A stretch of DNA of 64,000 nt from Rhodospirillales bacterium (GCA_947473305.1 CANJCB010000001.1:186001-250000), one strand, 5' to 3'; counted from the stretch's first letter, positions 34,867 to 44,322 are shown. Made by a program: numbers and translations. Notes: generated by a model not told the origin, from the letters alone.

Positions 34867-36764
34867 AATCCGTAAGCGACCTTCGGATCGTTCGCCCGGC
34901 GCAGGTTGCGGTACCGCGCAAGCGCCCAAAGGGGGAAGAAAGCCCTGTAACCATGATAGCGCAGGTAGAAGACACGTGGGAAACCGACGGCCGTGAACAA
35001 CTCCTCATCCCAGAGTCCGTGATCCTCCTGGGTCTCGACGAGGTATTTCACACCTTTGGCCACCGCTGGATGATCGACCTCGCCCGCCGCCATCAGGCCC
35101 AGTATCGCCCAGGCCGTCTGCGAGGCGGTGCTCGCCTTCCCTTCGCCGCGCGGCTGGTCAGTCCAATAGGAGGCTCCATCCTCGCCCCAGCCACCATCCG
35201 GCCTCTGGCGAGCCAGTAGCCAGTCGACCGCCTGGCGCATCAGGGGGGCCTTGTGATCCACCCCGCCCGCGTTGAGCGCGCACAGCACCGACCACGTGCC
35301 ATAGATGTAATTGGTCCCCCAACGCCCGAACCAGGAGCCATCTCCCTCCTGGTCTTTCAGGAGGTAATCGAGCCCGCGTTTCTGCACCTCTGGATCGCGA
35401 CCCAATTGCGCCAGCATTCCGACGCAGCGCGCCGACACATCGGCGGTGGGCGGGTCGAGCAGCGCCCCGTGATCGGCGAAGGGGATGTAATTCAGATAGG
35501 AATAGTTGTTGTCCGCATCGAAGGCGCCCCAGCCGCCGTTGCGGCTTTGCATCCCGGAAATCCATTCCGTGCCCCGGTCGATGGCATGGGCGTATTTCTG
35601 CTTGTCGCAGCGGTCGAGCGCCATGACGACGACAGCGGTGTCGTCCACATCGGGATAATGCGGATTGTTGTATTGGAAGGCCCAGCCGCCCGGCCTCACG
35701 CCCGGCCGCCATTCGGCCCAATCCCCGACGACCTCCAACTCCTGCCGCTCGATCAGCCAGTCGCAGCCGCGCCGCGCCGCTTCCTTGGCCTCATCGCTCC
35801 CCGCTTCCAGAAGAGCGTGGGCGGCAAGGCCCGTGTCCCAGACCGGCGAAACGCAGGGCTGGCAATAGGTTCTGTCGGGGTCAAGCACCAGGAGCTTTCG
35901 CAACGACTGCTTGGCGATGAGAAGGTCCGGATCGTCCTTGGGATAGCCCAGGCACTCGAACATCATTACCGAGTTCGCCATGGCTGGGTAAATAGCGCCC
36001 AGCCCGTCCTCGCCATTGAGCCGTTCCTTCACGAAAGCGACGGCCTTGTCGATCGACTTCCGGCGCAGGCCCTTGGGGAAAAGTGGCTCGGCAAGGCGCA
36101 GGATGCGGTCGATCCCCGCGAAGAGCCGGCCGAGGAAACTGTCGTCCACGCGCGGCGGCTTCAATTGGGAGCCCGGCAGGAACAATTCCTTCACCATCAC
36201 GCGGCGGGGGTTCTTGGCCTGCGGCTTCAAGGTCATCAGCACGAGGAGCGGCACGATCACCGTCCGCGACCAATAGGATACCTTCGCCAGATGGAAGGGG
36301 AACCGGCGCGGCAGGACCATGATCTCGACCGGCATGACCGGTACCGCGTCCCAGGACAACTCGCCGAAGAGCGCGAGCTGGATCCGGGTGAAGACGTTGC
36401 AGGCAGCGGCGCCTCCCGCCGCGAGGATCGCGGAGCGCGCCCGGACCATATGAGGGGCATCGGGACTGTCGCCCGCCGCCTTCAACGCGAAATAGGCCTT
36501 CACGCTGGCGCTGATGTTCATCTCGCCGTCGTGGAACAGCGGCCAGCCGCCATCTGTCCCCTGGATCGAACGCAGGAAGTCGGCGAGTTTCGCCTGAAGC
36601 GGGTCGTCGATCTCGTCGAGGTAGTGCTGGAGAAGGATGTATTCCGCCGGGATGGTGGCATCGGCCTCCAGCTCGAAAACCCAATGACCGTCCTCCCGCT
36701 GGCGCTCCAGCAGGGCCGCAGTGGAACGGGAGACGGCCTTATCGACCTGAGCGAGATCGGTCAT
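34863..36764 (-). CDS. shc: Squalene-hopene cyclase (HpnF)
   Basis: 633 residues of a monotopic membrane triterpene cyclase converting squalene to hopene and hopanol. The protonating motif DVDD is at 372-375 (YPDVDDTAVVV). QW-type repeats are scattered through both alpha barrels (for example QREDGHWVFE, QGTDGGWPLF, QSRNGGWGAFD, QEGDGSWFGRWG, QRPDGGWGED, QEDHGLWDEE). The C-terminal FPRVFYLRYHGYRAFFPLWALARY is also family typical. ATG at 36764 overlaps the hpnE stop (ATGA); an upstream in-frame extension to 37028 is inside hpnE. Full length and intact. Confidence 0.97.
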   Translation of the reverse strand: MTDLAQVDKAVSRSTAALLERQREDGHWVFELEADATIPAEYILLQHYLDEIDDPLQAKLADFLRSIQGTDGGWPLFHDGEMNISASVKAYFALKAAGDSPDAPHMVRARSAILAAGGAAACNVFTRIQLALFGELSWDAVPVMPVEIMVLPRRFPFHLAKVSYWSRTVIVPLLVLMTLKPQAKNPRRVMVKELFLPGSQLKPPRVDDSFLGRLFAGIDRILRLAEPLFPKGLRRKSIDKAVAFVKERLNGEDGLGAIYPAMANSVMMFECLGYPKDDPDLLIAKQSLRKLLVLDPDRTYCQPCVSPVWDTGLAAHALLEAGSDEAKEAARRGCDWLIERQELEVVGDWAEWRPGVRPGGWAFQYNNPHYPDVDDTAVVVMALDRCDKQKYAHAIDRGTEWISGMQSRNGGWGAFDADNNYSYLNYIPFADHGALLDPPTADVSARCVGMLAQLGRDPEVQKRGLDYLLKDQEGDGSWFGRWGTNYIYGTWSVLCALNAGGVDHKAPLMRQAVDWLLARQRPDGGWGEDGASYWTDQPRGEGKASTASQTAWAILGLMAAGEVDHPAVAKGVKYLVETQEDHGLWDEELFTAVGFPRVFYLRYHGYRAFFPLWALARYRNLRRANDPKVAYGL

Positions 36765-38083
36765 GAAAAACTCGGAGCCATGCTTGCGGCGGGAGGCACG
36801 GCATCGGCCGGCTGCCGTCGTTGTCCTGTGGGGAGTTTGGCGGCAAGCGTGACGGCTGCCGCCGTGACACCCGAGCGGATCGCCCCCTCGATGGTGGCGG
36901 GAAGACCTGTATCTGTCCAATCCCCGGCGAGCGCCAGATTGCGCCACCGCGTCGTTGCCTGCGGGCGCTTGGCGACCTGGGACGGCAGCGCCGCGAAGGT
37001 GGCGCGCTTTTCCTTGACGATCTGCCAAGCGGGCAGCGGCGATGGCGGCAGGCTGTAGGCCACTGTCACGTCACGCCACAGGATCTCGGCCAGTTCGGCC
37101 GCCGGGCGGTCGATCAGGCGGTCCGCCGCGCTGACCGTGACGGACAGGACCCGATGCTTGCGGAACACCCATTCCGCCGTGCCGCCGATGACCCCGACGA
37201 AGGGCGGCGCGCCCGACGGAGCCTCCGCCCGGAAATGAGCGTTGAGAATCGCGCGGTATTCGTCCGGGGCCGAGATATCGGGAAGCAGGCGCGATGCCAC
37301 CGCCGGCGGCACCGCCAGCACCACCGCATCCTCTTCCTCAAGGGTTTCATCCCCTTCGTCGAAACGCAAAACGGCGATGCGATCGCCCGCCTGTTCGATT
37401 TCCCGCAAACGGGAGCCGAAGCGGACTTCGCCACCCAATTCCCCAAGCCGACGCAGGGCAGGCTCGACGAGGCTCTCCGACAGGCCTTCATTGGGAATGA
37501 GCGGGCGACAAGCCATGCCGCCCCGGCCGAAACTCTCGCTCAACACGCGCCAGAGAAGCTGTGCCGAACCCGTATCGGTCTCGGTATTGAGCGCCGCCAC
37601 GGCAAGCGGCTCCCACAGGCGGCGGAAAATCGCGCTGCCGCGCGGGAGACGGTCGGTCACCGCCTCGTTCGGACCCGCATGCCTGAGGGCCGCGCCCTTG
37701 AGATAATCCAGGGCGCCGGTTCCGGGGATCCGCCGCTTCGACGAGAAGATCCACCAGGGCAGGCGGCCAGGGTTGGGGCGAAGTACCCAGCGCTCACCGC
37801 TCCCCATGTCGAGGAAATCGTAGCGCGGCTCATCGGGTCCGCTGAGCGTATCGGAAGCGCCGATGGCCTGGAGATACTCCATCGCCGAACTGTTTCCGGC
37901 GATCAGCAGGTGATTGCCGTTGTCGATCCGGCAGTCGAGCGCAGTGTCATGATAGGACCGGCAGCGCCCGCCCGCCTGACGCGCGGCCTCATGGAGCACA
38001 ACGCTTCTCCCGGCTTCCGCCAGCCGCAGCGATGCCGAAAGGCCGGCGAGCCCCGCGCCGACCACATGAACCTTGGCCACCAT
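36761..38083 (-). CDS. hpnE: HpnE, hydroxysqualene dehydroxylase (FAD amine-oxidase-like)
   Basis: 440 residues. N-terminal FAD-binding VHVVGAGLAGLSASLRLAEAGRSVVLHEA, then GGRCRSYHD and DNGNHLLIAGN; the C-terminal end is LALAGDWTDTGLPATIEGAIRSG, closing the FAD site. HpnE reduces hydroxysqualene to squalene in the HpnD-HpnC-HpnE pathway. ATG at 38083 (MVAKVHVVG) shares one base with the hpnD TGA. The frame stays open upstream to 38548 in hpnD but without similarity to the family. Confidence 0.93.
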   Translation of the reverse strand: MVAKVHVVGAGLAGLSASLRLAEAGRSVVLHEAARQAGGRCRSYHDTALDCRIDNGNHLLIAGNSSAMEYLQAIGASDTLSGPDEPRYDFLDMGSGERWVLRPNPGRLPWWIFSSKRRIPGTGALDYLKGAALRHAGPNEAVTDRLPRGSAIFRRLWEPLAVAALNTETDTGSAQLLWRVLSESFGRGGMACRPLIPNEGLSESLVEPALRRLGELGGEVRFGSRLREIEQAGDRIAVLRFDEGDETLEEEDAVVLAVPPAVASRLLPDISAPDEYRAILNAHFRAEAPSGAPPFVGVIGGTAEWVFRKHRVLSVTVSAADRLIDRPAAELAEILWRDVTVAYSLPPSPLPAWQIVKEKRATFAALPSQVAKRPQATTRWRNLALAGDWTDTGLPATIEGAIRSGVTAAAVTLAAKLPTGQRRQPADAVPPAASMAPSFS

Positions 38084-38946
38084 CAGAAGAATCCGTGCCG
38101 CAGAGCGAGCCAGAGCTTGACGGGCTTGGGCAGGCTGACCGGCTGAGCGAGATCGCGCCAGCCCCGCTCCCGCAGCCGATCCAGGACGGCGTGATAAACC
38201 GCGCACATCACGGCCGCCGGCCGCATCGCCTTGCGCGGACATTCCCGCATGGCTTCCCGCGCCCTCGTGTAATGCGCGTCCGCGACCCTGGCCAATTCCT
38301 CGCAAACCTGGGGCAGTGCAGGATGGCCCAGCACCGCATGGGGCTCGGTCGCGCCGATGCCGGCTTTCCGAAGCAATTCCTCCGGGAGATAGAGCCTGCC
38401 GCGCTGCGCGTCCTCGTCGATGTCGCGCAGGATGTTCGTGAGTTGCAGGGCGCGCCCCAACTCCTCGGCCACCCGGTCGGCGGCAGGGATATCCGAACCG
38501 AAGATGCGGACGGAGAGATGTCCCACCGCACTCGCGACCCGCGCGCAATAAAGATCGAGTTCGGCCATGGGCGGAGCCTGGATATCGCGGGCCGCGTCCA
38601 TCTCCATGCCTTCGATCATAGCGATGAAGTCCTGGCGCCGCAGCGCATAGCGATCGACCGCATCGCTCAGGATGCGCCCCAGGGCGCTGCCCGAACGATG
38701 TTCATAGATCGCCGCGATTTCCTCGCGCCAAGCCAAGAGACCACGGCGCTTTTCCTCGGGCGGATCGTCGCTGTCCGCGATGTCGTCGACCTCGCGGCAG
38801 AAGGCATAGATGGCGAACATCGCGTCGCGCCTTTCCACCGGCAGGAGCCGCATGGCCCAATAGAAGGACGTGCCCGCCGCCTGGACTTTGGCCTGAATCG
38901 CGGCGCGGGGATCGACAGCACCGGGGAGATCCGCAATCGCGCTCAT
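38083..38946 (-). CDS. hpnD: HpnD, presqualene diphosphate synthase
   Basis: 287 residues of the squalene/phytoene synthase fold. First aspartate-rich motif in YAFCREVDDIADSDD, second in LTNILRDIDEDAQRGRLYLPEELL, both magnesium-diphosphate binding. HpnD condenses two farnesyl diphosphates to presqualene diphosphate. ATG at 38946 overlaps the hpnC stop by four bases. Distinguished from hpnC by the intact LRDIDED motif. Confidence 0.95.
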   Translation of the reverse strand: MSAIADLPGAVDPRAAIQAKVQAAGTSFYWAMRLLPVERRDAMFAIYAFCREVDDIADSDDPPEEKRRGLLAWREEIAAIYEHRSGSALGRILSDAVDRYALRRQDFIAMIEGMEMDAARDIQAPPMAELDLYCARVASAVGHLSVRIFGSDIPAADRVAEELGRALQLTNILRDIDEDAQRGRLYLPEELLRKAGIGATEPHAVLGHPALPQVCEELARVADAHYTRAREAMRECPRKAMRPAAVMCAVYHAVLDRLRERGWRDLAQPVSLPKPVKLWLALRHGFF

Positions 38947-39785
38947 GCGCCCATCCTCCGCCCGCGCCAGAGACCCGTCAGCAAGGCGAGCGTGAAATCG
39001 GGCTTGGTGAGCTTCACGCGGCCTGCCACGGGATCCCCCGCCCGGAGCCGCCGCGTCAGCCGTTCGGCAAGGGAAACGACAACCGCCGCCTCGCGGCGCA
39101 GGCCGGGACTTTTGACATCGGGAGGAAGTTTGCGCGCCATCGCAACCAACCCATCGACGCCATCAAGCAGCCGATCGAGCACCCGGCGCAGGCCGGGAGT
39201 CGACTGCTCGCCCGTCAGATCCCCGATACTGCTGCCGAAATGCGCGAGATCCTCGTCCGGCAGATAGACCCGGTCGAGATCGCGGTAATCCTTCGCGCAA
39301 TCCTGCAGATGGTTCAAAATCTGGAGCGCCGAGCAGAGCGCGTCGTTCGCGGGCCAGGTCGCCTGGGATTCCCCATGCAGGTCCAGCAATTGGCGCCCCA
39401 CCGGCGAGGCGGAATAGCGGCAATAATTCATGAGATCGGCCCAGTCGCGATACCTGAGCTTGGTCGCATCCATCCGGAAAGCATGGAGGATATCGTGGCA
39501 ATGCTGGGCCGTGACGCCGGTCTCGGCGAGGCTCCGCCGCATGGCGACGGCCGAGGGCACGTCATCGCCGGAAGCGCCGTCGAGCACCGCGGCCACGCGA
39601 TCCAACCGCCGCACTTTTTCCTCGGGCGTGAGAGCGCCGTTGTCCGCGATGTCGTCGGCCTCCCGCGCAAAGCGGTAGAAGGCGTGGACATGCGGGCGCA
39701 ACTCGCGCCGGATCAGGAAGGAGCCGACCGGGAAATTCTCGTCCGCCGCCACCTTGCCCGATGGCGTCTCGATGGAGGCGCTCAC
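38943..39785 (-). CDS. hpnC: HpnC, hydroxysqualene synthase
   Basis: 280 residues from a GTG at 39785, overlapping the hpnB stop by four bases (GTGA). Squalene/phytoene synthase fold: ENFPVGSFLIRRELRPHVHAFYRFAREADDIADNG and LNHLQDCAKDYRDLDRVYLPDEDL; the second motif is QDCAKDYRD rather than RDIDED, the known HpnC variant. It converts presqualene diphosphate to hydroxysqualene. A longer frame to 40214 exists only as overlap with hpnB and is not used. Start without a separate ribosome site, consistent with coupling. Confidence 0.93.
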   Translation of the reverse strand: MSASIETPSGKVAADENFPVGSFLIRRELRPHVHAFYRFAREADDIADNGALTPEEKVRRLDRVAAVLDGASGDDVPSAVAMRRSLAETGVTAQHCHDILHAFRMDATKLRYRDWADLMNYCRYSASPVGRQLLDLHGESQATWPANDALCSALQILNHLQDCAKDYRDLDRVYLPDEDLAHFGSSIGDLTGEQSTPGLRRVLDRLLDGVDGLVAMARKLPPDVKSPGLRREAAVVVSLAERLTRRLRAGDPVAGRVKLTKPDFTLALLTGLWRGRRMGA

Positions 39786-40927
39786 GTTCGTAATTGTACC
39801 CGCCCCTTCCATTCGCCACCTTTGCCGCGCCAATGCCGCCGCGCCGAATCGACCGTTGCCAGGAGATAAACCCCCGCGATCACCGGCAGCAAGGGCGCCC
39901 AGATCCAGGACCGACCGTAAAACCGCAGCATCGGCAGGAAAGCCACAGTCATGGCGATCCAGGCTACCCCCGCCACAATGGCCGCAAGCCCACCACCGAA
40001 GATCGCCAGCACCGGCGGCGCCACATAGGTCGCCGCCATGCCCAGCACCGTTCCCCCCAGAAGCCACGGTGAGTAGCCGAGCTGCGTATAAGCCGTCCGC
40101 GCCACCATGCGCCAAATATCGCCGAGACGCGGATAGGCGCGCAAGCTTCGCGTCTCCCGGGTCAATCCGAGCCAGATCGGCCCCCCCCGCTTCACCTGCC
40201 GCGCCAGGGCGCAATCATCGATCAGCTCGCTGCGGATCGCTTCATAGCCGCCCGCGCGTTCGTAGGCCTCACGCCGGATCAGGATGCAGCCTCCAGCCGC
40301 CGCGGCCGTGCCCTTGCTCCGGTCGTTTGACCAGCGGAAGGGATAAAGCATCGCGAAGAAGAAGACGAAGGCCGGGATCAGCATCCGTTCGGCGAAACTG
40401 TGGCAGCGCAGCAGGACCATGAGCGAGGCCATGTCGAGCTTTTCCGCCTCGATCCGCGAGACAAGCTCCCTGAGGTTCGTCGGATGATGGACGATATCCG
40501 CATCGGTGAAGAGGTAGAGGCCAGGGGTAGAGCCCATATCCCGCTCCTGCCGCACGCCCTCGGACAAGGCCCAGAGCTTGCCCGACCAACCCGGCGGAAG
40601 GTCGCGGGCGCCCAGCACCGTCAGGCGGTCGCTTTGCCCCACGGCGCGCGCCGCGATTTTGGCCTGCTCGGCCGTTCCATCCGTGCTGTGGTCATCGACC
40701 AGCACGACCCGGAAAGCTCCCGGATAGTCCTGCCGGAGGAGCGAGGCGACGGCATCGCCCACCACCGCCGCTTCATCCCGCGCGGGCACCACGGCGATCA
40801 CCTCGGGCCAGGCGTTCGGAGGTTCCGGCAAGGGATCGAGCGTCGCGCGCCAGAATAACCCTCGCCCGAACAGCAGCACGAGCCAGATCGCGAGCGACAG
40901 GAGCGCGATGGCGAGAGCGACCGTCAT
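39782..40927 (-). CDS. hpnB: HpnB, hopanoid-associated glycosyltransferase (GT2)
   Basis: 381 residues from ATG 40927, which overlaps the hpnA stop (ATGA); a GTG two codons earlier is possible. One N-terminal helix, GT2 domain with EVIAVVPARDEAAVVGDAVASLL, VDDHSTDGTAEQ, FTDADIVHHPTNL and DDCALARQVKRGG, then three or four C-terminal helices. HpnB is a conserved member of hpn operons whose sugar and acceptor are not settled. Position between hpnA and hpnC fits the standard hpnABCDEFG order. Confidence 0.9.
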   Translation of the reverse strand: MTVALAIALLSLAIWLVLLFGRGLFWRATLDPLPEPPNAWPEVIAVVPARDEAAVVGDAVASLLRQDYPGAFRVVLVDDHSTDGTAEQAKIAARAVGQSDRLTVLGARDLPPGWSGKLWALSEGVRQERDMGSTPGLYLFTDADIVHHPTNLRELVSRIEAEKLDMASLMVLLRCHSFAERMLIPAFVFFFAMLYPFRWSNDRSKGTAAAAGGCILIRREAYERAGGYEAIRSELIDDCALARQVKRGGPIWLGLTRETRSLRAYPRLGDIWRMVARTAYTQLGYSPWLLGGTVLGMAATYVAPPVLAIFGGGLAAIVAGVAWIAMTVAFLPMLRFYGRSWIWAPLLPVIAGVYLLATVDSARRHWRGKGGEWKGRVQLRT

Positions 40928-41931
40928 GGGCACATCCCAGCCGCGCGGAACCAGGCGATGGCATCGGCCAGCCCTTCCTGCGCCGGGCGCGGCGCATAGC
41001 CCAACTCCCGCTTCGCCTTGGCGCTGGAGAAGAACATCTTCTTCCGCGCCATCCGCAACCCGTCGAGCGTGATGAAGGGTTCGCGGCCCGTGATCCTTCC
41101 GATCAGTTCCGCACCCAGCGCCAAAGGAATCAGAGGTGCGATCGGCAGACTAACGGTCGGGGGCTTGCGACCGGTCAGGAGCGCGATGCGCCGGAGGATC
41201 TCGCCCAGGGACAAGTCCTCGCCACCGAGGATGTAGCGTTCTCCGATCCGGCCCTGGGTGGCGGCCAGAAGATGCCCTTCGGCCACATCGTCCACATGCA
41301 CGAGATTGAGCCCGGTATCGACGAAGGCGGGCATTTTGCCGGAGGCGGCCTCGACAATGAGCCGGCCGGTCGGCGTCGGCTTCACGTCGCGCGGACCGAT
41401 AGGCGTCGAAGGACTGACGATGACCGCCGGCAGCCCGCGCTCGCGGACGAGCCGCTTCACTTCTTCCTCGGCCAGGAATTTCGAGCGCTTGTAATGCCCG
41501 ACCATGTCCGCGACCGTGCTGGGCGTGGTCTCGTCGGATGGTGTGCCGTCGCCCTTCAGGCCCAGGGTGGCGACGCTGCTGCAATAGACGACCCGCTCCA
41601 CCCCCGCCGCGAGCGAGGCCTCCATAAGCGCGCGGGATCCGTCCACATTGGCGCGGTACATCGGCGCCGCATCGCGAACCCAGAGCCGATAATCGGCGGC
41701 CACATGAAAGACCGTGCGGCAGCCCTCGACGGCGGATGTGAGTGAGCGCGGATCGTCGAGCGACCCGATGGCCGTCTCAACCGCCAGCCCATCGAGATTG
41801 CGTCGGTCGCTCTCCGGTCGCACCAGCACGCGAACCGTCCGGCCCTGGGCGATGAGCGCGCGCGCCACCGCCGAGCCGACAAAGCCCGAAGCGCCGGTTA
41901 CGAGGGCCGTCCCCGCCGGAAGCTCACCCAT
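40924..41931 (-). CDS. hpnA: HpnA, hopanoid-associated NAD-dependent epimerase/reductase
   Basis: 335-residue extended SDR of the dihydroflavonol-4-reductase type: TGASGFVGSAVARALI at 12-27, YCSSVATLG, catalytic Tyr-x3-Lys in HYKRSKFLAEE, and NLVHVDDVAEGHLLA. HpnA is presumed to supply or modify a sugar for hopanoid head groups; its substrate is not established. The start ATG at 41931 lies 24 bases after the ispC stop, and its stop overlaps hpnB. Confidence 0.9.
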   Translation of the reverse strand: MGELPAGTALVTGASGFVGSAVARALIAQGRTVRVLVRPESDRRNLDGLAVETAIGSLDDPRSLTSAVEGCRTVFHVAADYRLWVRDAAPMYRANVDGSRALMEASLAAGVERVVYCSSVATLGLKGDGTPSDETTPSTVADMVGHYKRSKFLAEEEVKRLVRERGLPAVIVSPSTPIGPRDVKPTPTGRLIVEAASGKMPAFVDTGLNLVHVDDVAEGHLLAATQGRIGERYILGGEDLSLGEILRRIALLTGRKPPTVSLPIAPLIPLALGAELIGRITGREPFITLDGLRMARKKMFFSSAKAKRELGYAPRPAQEGLADAIAWFRAAGMCP

Positions 41932-41955
41932 GTCGCCTGCCCATGATCTTGCGCG

Positions 41956-43167
41956 TCAGGTCCCGGTCTTGCCGAAGACCACACGGGACGCATTGCCGAT
42001 AAGCCGCGTCGCAACCGCCCGCGCCTCCCGGTCGATCTCATAGACATCGTCGAGGTCGTCGATCTTAAGGTCGGGCATCTCGTCGATGGTATGTTCCACC
42101 GTGCGGGCGATATCGAGAAAGCCGATCTGCTCCGCCAGGAATGCCGCGACGGCCACTTCGTTCGCTGCGTTGAGGATGGTGGGAGCCGCCCCCCCGGCCT
42201 CCAGGGCCGCACGCGCGATGCGGAGCGCGGGGAAACGTTCGGGATCGGGCTCCTCGAAGGTGAGCTTGCCGATCTGGGCGAGATTGAGCTTCGGGCTGGG
42301 TGCGGAGATCCGATTGGGCCAGCCGAGCGAATTGGCGATGGGGGTCCGCATATCCGGCGATCCCAATTGCGCCAGGACCGAGCCATCGGTGTAGCAGACC
42401 ATGCCGTGGATCACGGACTGGGGATGGATCACCACCTCGACCTGCTCGCTCGTCAGGTCGAAGAGGTGGAAGGCCTCGATGACTTCGAGCCCCTTGTTCA
42501 TGATCGTCGCGCTATCGACCGAGATCTTGGCGCCCATCTTCCAATTGGGATGGGCGACCGCCTGGGCCGGGGTCGCGGTCTCCATGAAGGCGACCGTCTT
42601 TTCGCGGAAGGGACCGCCGCTGCAGGTAAGGATGATCTTCTCGATGGCGGCGCGCTGGTCGAATTCGAAACACTGGAAAATCGCATTGTGCTCGCTGTCC
42701 ACGGGCAGCAGCTTCGCGCCGTGCTTCTTCGCCTCTGCCGTCACGAGGGCGCCCGCACAGACCAGCACTTCCTTGTTGGCGAAACCCACGAACGCGCCGC
42801 GCTGGACGGCGGTGAGGGTCGGCCCCAGGCCTGCGGCCCCGACAATAGCGGCCATGACGAAATCCGTAGGCCGGGCAGCGGCTTCCATCACCGCATTCTT
42901 GCCGGCGGCCGCCTCGATGCCGCTGCCCGAGAGCGCGTCTTTCAGGGCCTGATAGCAACTGTCGTCCGACACCACGGCAAGCTTCGCGCCGAGACTCTTT
43001 GCCTGGCTCGCCAATTGCTCGACATTGCGATGCGCGGTGAGCGCCTCGACCCGATAGGAACCGGGATCGCGCGCGATGATATCCACCGTATTGGAGCCGA
43101 CCGATCCGGTCGATCCCAGGATGGTCAGGCTGCGCGGCTCCGTCGCCTTACCGGCCGGCTGGGTCAT
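41956..43167 (-). CDS. ispC: 1-deoxy-D-xylulose-5-phosphate reductoisomerase
   Basis: Second enzyme of the MEP pathway, converting DXP to methylerythritol phosphate with NADPH and a divalent metal. 403 residues: N-terminal GSTGSVGSNTVDII nucleotide site, FANKEVLVCAG, metal and substrate site PVDSEHNAIFQ, HPNWKMGAKISVDSATIMNKGLEVIEA, and C-terminal LNAANEVAVAAFL. In most alphaproteobacteria ispC lies between cdsA and the rseP protease gene; here it opens the hpnA-G run. It could be the sole copy relocated or a second, hopanoid-dedicated copy. Confidence 0.96.
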   Translation of the reverse strand: MTQPAGKATEPRSLTILGSTGSVGSNTVDIIARDPGSYRVEALTAHRNVEQLASQAKSLGAKLAVVSDDSCYQALKDALSGSGIEAAAGKNAVMEAAARPTDFVMAAIVGAAGLGPTLTAVQRGAFVGFANKEVLVCAGALVTAEAKKHGAKLLPVDSEHNAIFQCFEFDQRAAIEKIILTCSGGPFREKTVAFMETATPAQAVAHPNWKMGAKISVDSATIMNKGLEVIEAFHLFDLTSEQVEVVIHPQSVIHGMVCYTDGSVLAQLGSPDMRTPIANSLGWPNRISAPSPKLNLAQIGKLTFEEPDPERFPALRIARAALEAGGAAPTILNAANEVAVAAFLAEQIGFLDIARTVEHTIDEMPDLKIDDLDDVYEIDREARAVATRLIGNASRVVFGKTGT

Positions 43168-43196
43168 ATCGGATATCCTTCAAAGATGCAGCGTTC

Positions 43197-43952
43197 TTAT
43201 GCGCCAGAGCGGTCCTTCTCCGCAACCGCCTGACGCTCGGCGACGAGCCGTTTCAGTCGCGATAGCCGGCGATCGTGGATCCCAAGTTCTCCCAGATGAT
43301 CGACAGTATTGAAAAGATAGGCGGCGCAGGGTCCCAGCGCTCCCGAGGCATTGGCGATCACCGCGGCCACGCGCTCCTCCGAAAGAACGCCCGCATAATT
43401 CTCGTGCGCACGGTTCATCACAAAAGTGATCGCCCACACCGGCCCCTCGGAAGTGACGACCTTCACCCAGCGAGGCCGATAGGAGCCCATGATCATCTCG
43501 CGCTTCCAGACGAGGGCCATTTCCTCGGCCGCCTCGGCCGCGCCGATCCGGAAGGCCACGCCCTGGCAGGCTCCTCCCGGTTCGAGCGCGAGCATGAGGC
43601 CGGGATTGGCCTGGCTGCCTCGCCCCAGCCGCGTCCAGAGGCAGAACCTCCGATGATAGCCGTAGATGGTGCCGACCCGGCGCTCCTCGAAGCGGATGGC
43701 GGGGTTCCAGATCAGTGAGCCATAGCCGAAAAGCCAGACGTCCTTGCCCGGGCAGGTCGCCATGATCCTGGCGAGAGACGCCTTGTGCTCCTCGTCGGTC
43801 AAGAGACGTTGAGTGGTGCCGCTCGATTCAATCATGCGCCGCATCGAGCCGTCGAGCAGCGCCTCTCGGGTGAGCGCCAAGGGTACCACCTTCGTTCCCT
43901 GAGGATCGTTCAGGATCGGAACTCCCACCTGCCGCATTGCTTCTAGGGTCAT
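43197..43952 (-). CDS. ChaC-type gamma-glutamylcyclotransferase
   Basis: 251 residues. The ChaC signature WLFGYGSLIWNPAIRFEERRVGTIYGYHRRFCLWT and the following RGSQANPGLMLALEPGGACQGVAFRIG are intact; an extra N-terminal region of about 90 residues precedes the domain. ChaC enzymes cleave gamma-glutamyl bonds, mainly of glutathione, to 5-oxoproline and Cys-Gly. It is 29 bases downstream of the divergent? no: it lies on the same strand upstream-flanking ispC side with a separate start, so the shared region is only a 29-base gap between its stop and the ispC start. Cytosolic. Confidence 0.88.
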   Translation of the reverse strand: MTLEAMRQVGVPILNDPQGTKVVPLALTREALLDGSMRRMIESSGTTQRLLTDEEHKASLARIMATCPGKDVWLFGYGSLIWNPAIRFEERRVGTIYGYHRRFCLWTRLGRGSQANPGLMLALEPGGACQGVAFRIGAAEAAEEMALVWKREMIMGSYRPRWVKVVTSEGPVWAITFVMNRAHENYAGVLSEERVAAVIANASGALGPCAAYLFNTVDHLGELGIHDRRLSRLKRLVAERQAVAEKDRSGA

Positions 43953-43998
43953 CTCACGGTATCACGAGCTTGACGAAAATTGCACGAACCGAGGAATC

Positions 43999-44322
43999 AT
44001 GGTGCAGCGGACGGACGTGCTTCTGGCGGTTCAGGCCGCGCTCCTGGGGGCCGTGCCTCGCGCCCTCCGGGCCGTGACCTGCGGCTGGACCGACGGCGTG
44101 GTCATCCGGTTCATGTTCGACGGCGAGGTCGATCCCGCCAATGAGAAGGACATGCAGGCCGTCGCGGCCCAGGTCGCCAGCGAACTCTCCGGAGAAAAAG
44201 TGACGCCGGACATCATCAGCGTCGATTATCCGGGCGATCTCAAGGCCCATGGGCTCGAAGGCTGGGCCTATATGCGCCGGGAAAGCATCGCCTTCAAGCC
44301 GCTGCGGGAAACCCGCGTCTGA
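43999..44322 (+). CDS. Hypothetical protein (107 aa)
   Basis: 107 residues beginning MVQRTDVLLAVQAALLGAVPRALRAVTCGW, followed by GVVIRFMFDGEVDPANEKDMQAVAAQVASEL and VDYPGDLKAHGLEGWAYMRRES. The pattern (helix, two strands ending FDGE, helix, strand, short end) suggests a small alpha/beta domain. No signal peptide or membrane helix. I recall similar small hypothetical proteins next to toxin- or stress-type genes in various bacteria but cannot name the family. Divergent from chaC, 66 bases before the next unknown gene. Function unknown. Confidence 0.7.
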   Translation: MVQRTDVLLAVQAALLGAVPRALRAVTCGWTDGVVIRFMFDGEVDPANEKDMQAVAAQVASELSGEKVTPDIISVDYPGDLKAHGLEGWAYMRRESIAFKPLRETRV

